From Planctomycetota bacterium (GTDB lineage Bacteria > Planctomycetota > Brocadiia > SM23-32): a stretch of DNA of 10,706 nucleotides. Within the stretch, counting starts at the first letter, position 1; the number at the start of each line of letters is the position of its first letter. This document shows, one piece after another, positions 6,919-10,706 of this stretch. The translations under genes and the position numbers were made by a program. Under the pieces are notes generated by a model. That model made no database searches, was not told where the DNA came from, and saw nothing but the letters and a program-made list of their open reading frames with translations. The DNA is taken from positions 1 to 10,706 of the forward strand of contig JAGYMJ010000033.1 of the NCBI GenBank assembly GCA_018400625.1, given 5' to 3'.

Positions 6919-8058
6919 TCACCCGGTTGAACACCTTTGCCGGCATGCTTTGAGCTGTGGCTCTTCGACGGTGTCTTCATGTGATAGTTCAACCGGATTG
7001 GGTTCACGCCATACTTTCCCATCCCAGCTCTTCAACACGAAATCATCTCCTTCCCGCCCCACCACATAATTTGGAGAGAGAGGTATCTTACCATAGGGTG
7101 TATCCAAAACATATTTTGGTACGGCCAGTCCGGAAGTATAGCCTTGCAGCTGCTCAATTATTTCTCGTCCGCGTTCTATGGGTGTACGTAAATGTCTCGT
7201 ACCGCTAAGTATCTGACACTGGTAAAGATAATAAGGTCTGACCCTGATCCTCATAAGTTCCCTGCACAATTTTTTCATCACCTCAACGCTGTCATTAATT
7301 CCGGCCATGAGCACCGACTGGTTCCCGAGGGGAATACCGGCTTCGGCAAGCATGGCACACGCCCTTTCGGACTCCGGAGTAATTTCCCGTGGATGATTGA
7401 ATTGTGTATTCAAGTACAGGGGATGATACTTTTTAAGCATTTCACAAAGCTCGTCAGTAATCCTCTGAGGCAGAGTGCAAGGGGTTCTCGAACCGATTCT
7501 TATTACTTCGACATGGGGGATTTCATGCAATTGACAGACAACGTTTTCTATCCGTTCATCACTCATCAGCAAAGGATCACCGCCGGTCAGCAGAACATCC
7601 CGGATATCATTGTTTTCCCGGACATACTCGATCCCCCGCTGAATTTTTTCTTGGGAAAAATCAGCATCTTCTTCACCAAACATCGTTTCTTTCCGCAAGC
7701 AATGGCGGCAATAAACAGCACACCGGTTACCGACACAGAAGGCGACCCTGTCAGGATAGACCTGAATGATCAGTTCAACGGGCTGATGCTTTCCTTCATC
7801 AAGCGGGTCCGGCACCCCCAGGTTGTCATGAAGCTCTTCCACATCCGCCAAAGCCTGCTTTCGTATGGGGCAGTCAGGATTATCAGGGTCCATCAGCCCG
7901 GCATAGTAAGGTGTTATCGCCCACTCGAACCTGCCACTGGCAGCCCCAATACGTTCTTTTTCAGGCGGCGATAAGTTGATAAAATCTTCGAGCTGGCCGA
8001 TAGTCGTTATCCGGTTTTTCAGTTGCCACTTCCAATCTTTTTGTTGTTTTTTATCCAT
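6919..8058 (-). CDS. KamA-family radical SAM / PLP amino acid 2,3-aminomutase
   Basis: A 379-residue homologue of lysine 2,3-aminomutase, which moves an alpha-amino group to the beta carbon using a [4Fe-4S] cluster, SAM and PLP. The cluster motif CAVYCRHC is at 113-120 (Cys113, Cys117, Cys120). Arg122 matches the substrate carboxylate-binding Arg134 of the clostridial enzyme. TGGDPLL (158-164), GSRTPCTLPQRI (189-200) and NHPREIT (221-227) are family blocks. Lys324 in LDTPYGK matches the PLP lysine, although the glycine run before it is shorter. Asp319 matches Asp330, but Gln282 (YLYQCQILSG) stands where Asp293 should be; these two Asp bind the lysine side-chain amino group. The CxCxxC zinc tail is missing. 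The substrate may therefore not be lysine. The start overlaps the upstream ligase stop by 8 bases and lacks its own Shine-Dalgarno, so translation is probably coupled. Confidence 0.92.
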   Translation of the reverse strand: MDKKQQKDWKWQLKNRITTIGQLEDFINLSPPEKERIGAASGRFEWAITPYYAGLMDPDNPDCPIRKQALADVEELHDNLGVPDPLDEGKHQPVELIIQVYPDRVAFCVGNRCAVYCRHCLRKETMFGEEDADFSQEKIQRGIEYVRENNDIRDVLLTGGDPLLMSDERIENVVCQLHEIPHVEVIRIGSRTPCTLPQRITDELCEMLKKYHPLYLNTQFNHPREITPESERACAMLAEAGIPLGNQSVLMAGINDSVEVMKKLCRELMRIRVRPYYLYQCQILSGTRHLRTPIERGREIIEQLQGYTSGLAVPKYVLDTPYGKIPLSPNYVVGREGDDFVLKSWDGKVWREPNPVELSHEDTVEEPQLKACRQRCSTG

Positions 8059-9022
8059 GTTTTTTTTGTCGTTTTACGGCTAATTCGACTATATTATTTA
8101 TCAGTTTATTGTAATCCATTCCGCTTGCAATCGCCTGGCGCGGGAAAATACCGTATTTTTTGGCAAGACCGGGTAAAGGGTTGATTTCCAAAAAAGCCGG
8201 ACGCTGCTCAGAATCCAGCTTAAAATCCACGCGTGCAAGATCACGACATCCAATCGCAGAGTAAATAGTCAGCGCGGCCTGAACCATTTCTTTCTCGAGT
8301 GAGGAAGGGATATCGGCGGGACATATCAGTTCCTTGCGATGTTCACTTTTTTGTTCATAAGAGTAAAATCCACCCTCAAACTTCACCTCAACCACCGGAA
8401 AAACTTCAGTCCGACGGTTCCCGACTAACCCAACACAGAACTCCCGGCCGGGCAAAAATTGCTCGATAAGACAGCCTTGCCTGTATTGTGATAACACCCA
8501 CTCCGTCACCTCGAGGAGCTCTTCTTTATTCTCTACCAATGAACTCCGCCTTATTCCCATGCTCGACCCTTCGGCAACAGGTTTCAAAAACATGGGAAAA
8601 TCCAGTTGCAGATCATCAATCTGTTCGAGGTGTTCAACGACAACAAAATCCGGCGTACGGACTCCAACGCCCAGAGCCAGGCGTTTGGTCAGGGCTTTAT
8701 CAAGGCTGACACCCAGAGTTACTGCATCGGATCCGGTATAGCAAATGCCGAGGTGGTCAAGCCATGCCGGCACAAGCGATTCCCGCCCTCTTCCCCGGAC
8801 GCCCTCCGAGATATTAAACACACAATCGGGTTTAAGGGCGGTGATATTTTTCACAAAATTCAGGTCCAGGCAGAGGGACTCCACCTCATGGCCGGAATCT
8901 TCCAGAGCGTTCATAATTCCTCGCACGGCACAAGCATCATCGTATTCCGCTCCGAAATCCTCCGGCAGTTTACCCTTATCAGCCACTGCATCTATATTAT
9001 CATATACGACTATTATTTTCAT
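8051..9022 (-). CDS. ATP-grasp ligase, D-alanine-D-alanine ligase superfamily
   Basis: A 323-residue ATP-grasp enzyme expected to activate a carboxylate as an acyl phosphate and join it to an amine. Visible are FNISEGVRGRGRESLVPAWL (69-88) with YTGSDA (95-100), the hinge SLDKALTKRLA (106-116), the ATP-binding FLKPVAEGSSMGI (145-157), EQFLPGREFCVG (187-198) and the Mg site Asp266 (ARVDFKLD), Glu279 and Asn281 (LEINPLPGL). The canonical Ddl start with its GG.S.E.EVS loop and the following HG motif are replaced (EG at 73-74), so it is a divergent subgroup and need not make D-Ala-D-Ala. It overlaps the aminomutase gene by 8 bases, pointing to a joint pathway. TAA stands directly before the ATG at 9022, which fixes the frame, yet no Shine-Dalgarno is visible. 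Confidence 0.88.
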   Translation of the reverse strand: MKIIVVYDNIDAVADKGKLPEDFGAEYDDACAVRGIMNALEDSGHEVESLCLDLNFVKNITALKPDCVFNISEGVRGRGRESLVPAWLDHLGICYTGSDAVTLGVSLDKALTKRLALGVGVRTPDFVVVEHLEQIDDLQLDFPMFLKPVAEGSSMGIRRSSLVENKEELLEVTEWVLSQYRQGCLIEQFLPGREFCVGLVGNRRTEVFPVVEVKFEGGFYSYEQKSEHRKELICPADIPSSLEKEMVQAALTIYSAIGCRDLARVDFKLDSEQRPAFLEINPLPGLAKKYGIFPRQAIASGMDYNKLINNIVELAVKRQKKHG

Positions 9023-9209
9023 TTATAAATTGTCTATTTGTTCTGTGGAATATCTGACAAGCACAACCACAGATTTAAGTTATTACTACCCTAACAAAAA
9101 AACAGTGCACATATTCACCGAAATGCGTCGTTTCGCCCCGCAGGTGTCTTTGGGCTATGGGCACGATAGAGAACCAAGTAGAATCACTGAGAACTGACTG
9201 GACAACACA
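9023..9209. other. Intergenic gap ahead of the ligase-aminomutase cluster
   Basis: 187 bases between the small membrane-protein gene and the ligase gene, probably the leader of the ligase cluster. The half next to the ligase is AT-rich. I see no convincing -35/-10 pair, no Shine-Dalgarno before the ATG, and only a weak 5-bp inverted repeat (CGAAA / TTTCG near 9119-9135). No repeat copy is present. Confidence 0.5.
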
Positions 9210-9386
9210 TCACGTATAAGCCCCTTCTTGCAAAAAGTAAGACACTAATGTTGCCAGGATCACTACCAGGAGGATCAGCATGAATATCCATATATGCTTT
9301 TTAAGCGCCGTACCGGCAACGAGAGGGGCGGATTTTTGATCCTCATGATCTGAAGATTGTACCTTTGTTTCACGTTCATCGTTCAT
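9210..9386 (-). CDS. Small single-span membrane protein
   Basis: A 58-residue protein with a charged N-terminal half (NDERETKVQSSDHEDQK), two lysines (ALKK) at the membrane edge and one hydrophobic segment, HIWIFMLILLVVILATLVSYFL, running to about residue 52. The charge pattern suggests the N-terminus stays in the cytoplasm and a very short tail (QEGAYT) faces out. No family is recognised; it could be a small membrane anchor or regulator, but nothing in the sequence shows a partner. The start at 9386 has GGGAG about 8 bases upstream. Earlier ATG codons at 9401 and 9440 lack a binding site, and 9440 would overlap the oxidoreductase gene. It begins 32 bases after the oxidoreductase stop, so the two are likely co-transcribed. 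Confidence 0.72.
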   Translation of the reverse strand: MNDERETKVQSSDHEDQKSAPLVAGTALKKHIWIFMLILLVVILATLVSYFLQEGAYT

Positions 9387-9418
9387 GCATTCCGCTCCCA
9401 TTGTAACAGGACAGGAGA

Positions 9419-10480
9419 TTAAGCGACAACATCGTGCCATGGCTGCCCGCCGATAAAACAGCTCTCCCCATTATCCGCACTATCTCTGGCGGCAAGCGCT
9501 GCGTCATTCAGCATGAAACTGCGGGCCGTGAGGTATGCCAATCGTGCTTTATCTCCTTCGGCCAGGGCTTTAAAAAGAGGAGCATAAAACGGCTTATAAT
9601 CACCAAGCGTAATGTCGTGTTCCGGTTCACCATCGCCCACAAAAACACATTTATCGCGCTTCAGTGAGGCCTCCAGCACACCTTTGCCGCCGACAACCCG
9701 CAGCCATGCATCGCCATGGGTTTCCGCCGATTCCGGCCGCATATAATCTATACTGATGGATGCATGACCGCCATTGCTTAATTCCATATTCACAACACAG
9801 TTATCTTCACAATCCGGCCATTTTTTGTGCAGAAGGTTAGATTGCATGGCGTGCACACGTGTAAAATGCAGGCCGGTCACAATATTCATGAAATCCAACG
9901 CATGTATCCCGACCCAGGGAATTGTTCCTCCATACGTTTCACGCTTCCCAAACCATTCCGGACGGTTCCCGAATTTATAGGATTTTCTGGCATTACATAA
10001 AGCGATTTCCCCCAATTTGCCGGCGGAAACGAGTTTTTTCGCCGCATCAAAAACAGGATTACTGCCGTTATGAACCATCGCAATACAATAAAGGCCCTCC
10101 TTACCGAGCAGATTGTAATGTTTTAACAACTTTTCCCTATCAACCGCTATGGGTTTTTCACAGATAGTATGACAACCATATTTTGCAGCTTCATATGCCG
10201 CCTCCCCGATACGGTCGATCCGCGTAGAAATAACGGCAAGTTCGGGGGAAGTTTTCGCAAGCATTTCTTTATAATCATCATAGACCTCTGCTTCTGAGCA
10301 AAAAGGAAATTTATCCTTCATTTTTTCCGGCAGGTCGTTGGACAATACAGGGGCCATAGCAACCATATCAAGAGCGGATTCCGCGCCGGGAGGCTCCCCT
10401 AAAACCCCGCCTGAATGGCCGAAACTTGAGCTTCCAATAAAAACTGTTTTTATTTTTTCACCCTGGCTGACTGATGTCAT
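9419..10480 (-). CDS. Gfo/Idh/MocA family oxidoreductase
   Basis: A 353-residue member of the NAD(P)-dependent sugar or inositol dehydrogenase-like family. The N-terminal Rossmann half has the first strand and glycine loop VFIGSSSFGHSGG (13-25), an unusual version of GxGxxG, then LAVISTRIDRIGEAAYEAAKYGCHTICEKPIA (81-112), where EKP (108-110) contains the usual catalytic lysine. The C-terminal half has GKLGEI (154-159) and GGTIPWVGIHALDF (184-197). His193 matches the catalytic histidine, but the aspartate usual four residues earlier is Trp189. The substrate is unknown; members of this family are common beside sulfatases and glycosidases and often act on sugar hydroxyls. The start at 10480 follows AAAGGAG at 6 bases and a good promoter lies upstream, so it is the first gene of its unit, with the small membrane protein next. 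Confidence 0.9.
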   Translation of the reverse strand: MTSVSQGEKIKTVFIGSSSFGHSGGVLGEPPGAESALDMVAMAPVLSNDLPEKMKDKFPFCSEAEVYDDYKEMLAKTSPELAVISTRIDRIGEAAYEAAKYGCHTICEKPIAVDREKLLKHYNLLGKEGLYCIAMVHNGSNPVFDAAKKLVSAGKLGEIALCNARKSYKFGNRPEWFGKRETYGGTIPWVGIHALDFMNIVTGLHFTRVHAMQSNLLHKKWPDCEDNCVVNMELSNGGHASISIDYMRPESAETHGDAWLRVVGGKGVLEASLKRDKCVFVGDGEPEHDITLGDYKPFYAPLFKALAEGDKARLAYLTARSFMLNDAALAARDSADNGESCFIGGQPWHDVVA

Positions 10481-10544
10481 TAAATTCTCCTTTCGTAGCG
10501 ATACTTTCAGAAACTTGAAAAACTTATATTAAACAGGAAGAGAT

Positions 10545-10573
10545 ATTATAATTCAAAAAAAATGACTCTTCAA
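10545..10573 (-). promoter_or_regulatory. Sigma70-like promoter of the oxidoreductase gene
   Basis: On the minus strand, TTGAAG (10568-10573) and a perfect TATAAT (10545-10550) are separated by exactly 17 bases containing a run of eight T. A start of transcription near 10538 would give a leader of about 58 bases ending in the AAAGGAG site of the gene. It is the best promoter in the window; the -35 differs from TTGACA at two positions. Confidence 0.7.
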
Positions 10574-10682
10574 GCGTAAGCCTTCATCGAGGAATTGGCG
10601 TTGTAAGTTTTTTAGTATGGTAGGAAGCGCAAAATTGTCCGAGCTAGCAGCCTGACCGAAAAGGTTGTAAATGGTTTGTAGT

Positions 10683-10700
10683 GAGCCCTTTTAAGGGCTC
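10683..10700. other. Short GC stem-loop near the window end
   Basis: GAGCCC (10683-10688) pairs with GGGCTC (10695-10700) around TTTTAA. It lies upstream of the oxidoreductase promoter. No T-run follows on either strand within view, so a terminator is not shown. The stretch 10574-10682 between it and the promoter contains no gene that I can support. Confidence 0.4.
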
Positions 10701-10706
10701 CGGAGT

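Noticed and set aside
7192..7974. A 260-codon open frame on the plus strand opposite the aminomutase gene
   Set aside because: It is the antisense shadow of a clearly conserved gene, has no family motifs and no convincing ribosome binding site.
6919..8058. Calling the aminomutase kamA/ablA or epmB
   Set aside because: A lysine-recognition Asp is replaced, there is no acetyltransferase partner of the AblB type in place, and no EF-P or EpmA gene is seen nearby.
8051..9022. Calling the ATP-grasp gene ddl
   Set aside because: The N-terminal and HG motifs of true D-Ala-D-Ala ligases are missing and the gene is coupled to an aminomutase, so the symbol would overstate the evidence.
9179..9197. A possible fifth repeat arm (AATCACTGAGAACTGAC) in the gap before the ligase gene
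   Set aside because: Only a short part resembles the TTCACTGA core, no GTAA tip or partner arm is found, and the similarity is within chance.

Overview
The window holds nine genes, all on the minus strand, so they read from right to left. Base composition is moderate. A sulfatase, a glycosyltransferase, a glycosidase-fold protein and a Gfo/Idh/MocA oxidoreductase together suggest a sugar-processing bacterium, perhaps of the Planctomycetes-Verrucomicrobia-Lentisphaerae-Kiritimatiellae group. That is a guess from gene content; there is no rRNA or other phylogenetic marker.

In transcription order: (1) a Gfo/Idh/MocA oxidoreductase (9419-10480) behind a well-formed sigma70-like promoter, then a 58-residue single-span membrane protein (9210-9386). 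(2) After a 187-base gap, a compact cluster: an ATP-grasp ligase of the D-Ala-D-Ala ligase superfamily (8051-9022), an overlapping KamA-type radical SAM/PLP aminomutase (6919-8058), a stand-alone DUF2156 (double GNAT-like) protein (5941-6870) and a 77-residue protein of unknown function (5585-5818). (3) A sugar block: an (alpha/alpha)6-toroid glycosidase-like protein (4083-5387), a formylglycine-type sulfatase without a visible signal peptide (2554-3945) and a GT4 glycosyltransferase fused to a C-terminal toroid domain (100-2346).

The clearest unexplained structure is a family of roughly 82-85 base palindromic elements, seen only in the sugar block: 1-51 (cut by the window edge), 2361-2442, about 3980-4056 (decayed) and 5409-5493. 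They have inverted-repeat ends starting GTAA with a TCAGTGAA core, and an inner GC-rich hairpin. The copy at 5409-5493 lies between perfect 8-base direct repeats (ATATTGAT), so it looks like a non-autonomous transposable element (MITE). GTAA ends plus an 8-base target duplication fit the IS66 family. Three copies sit directly upstream of the ribosome binding sites of the three sugar genes, and naive ORF starts of those genes run falsely into the elements.

The most interesting possible pathway is the aminomutase / ATP-grasp / DUF2156 cluster. The aminomutase keeps its Fe-S, PLP and carboxylate-binding residues but has Gln where lysine 2,3-aminomutase has one of its two Asp residues for the side-chain amino group. 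The ligase keeps its Mg/ATP residues but not the usual N-terminal Ddl motif. Together they could make a beta-amino acid and couple it to another molecule; this is inference from gene order and residues.
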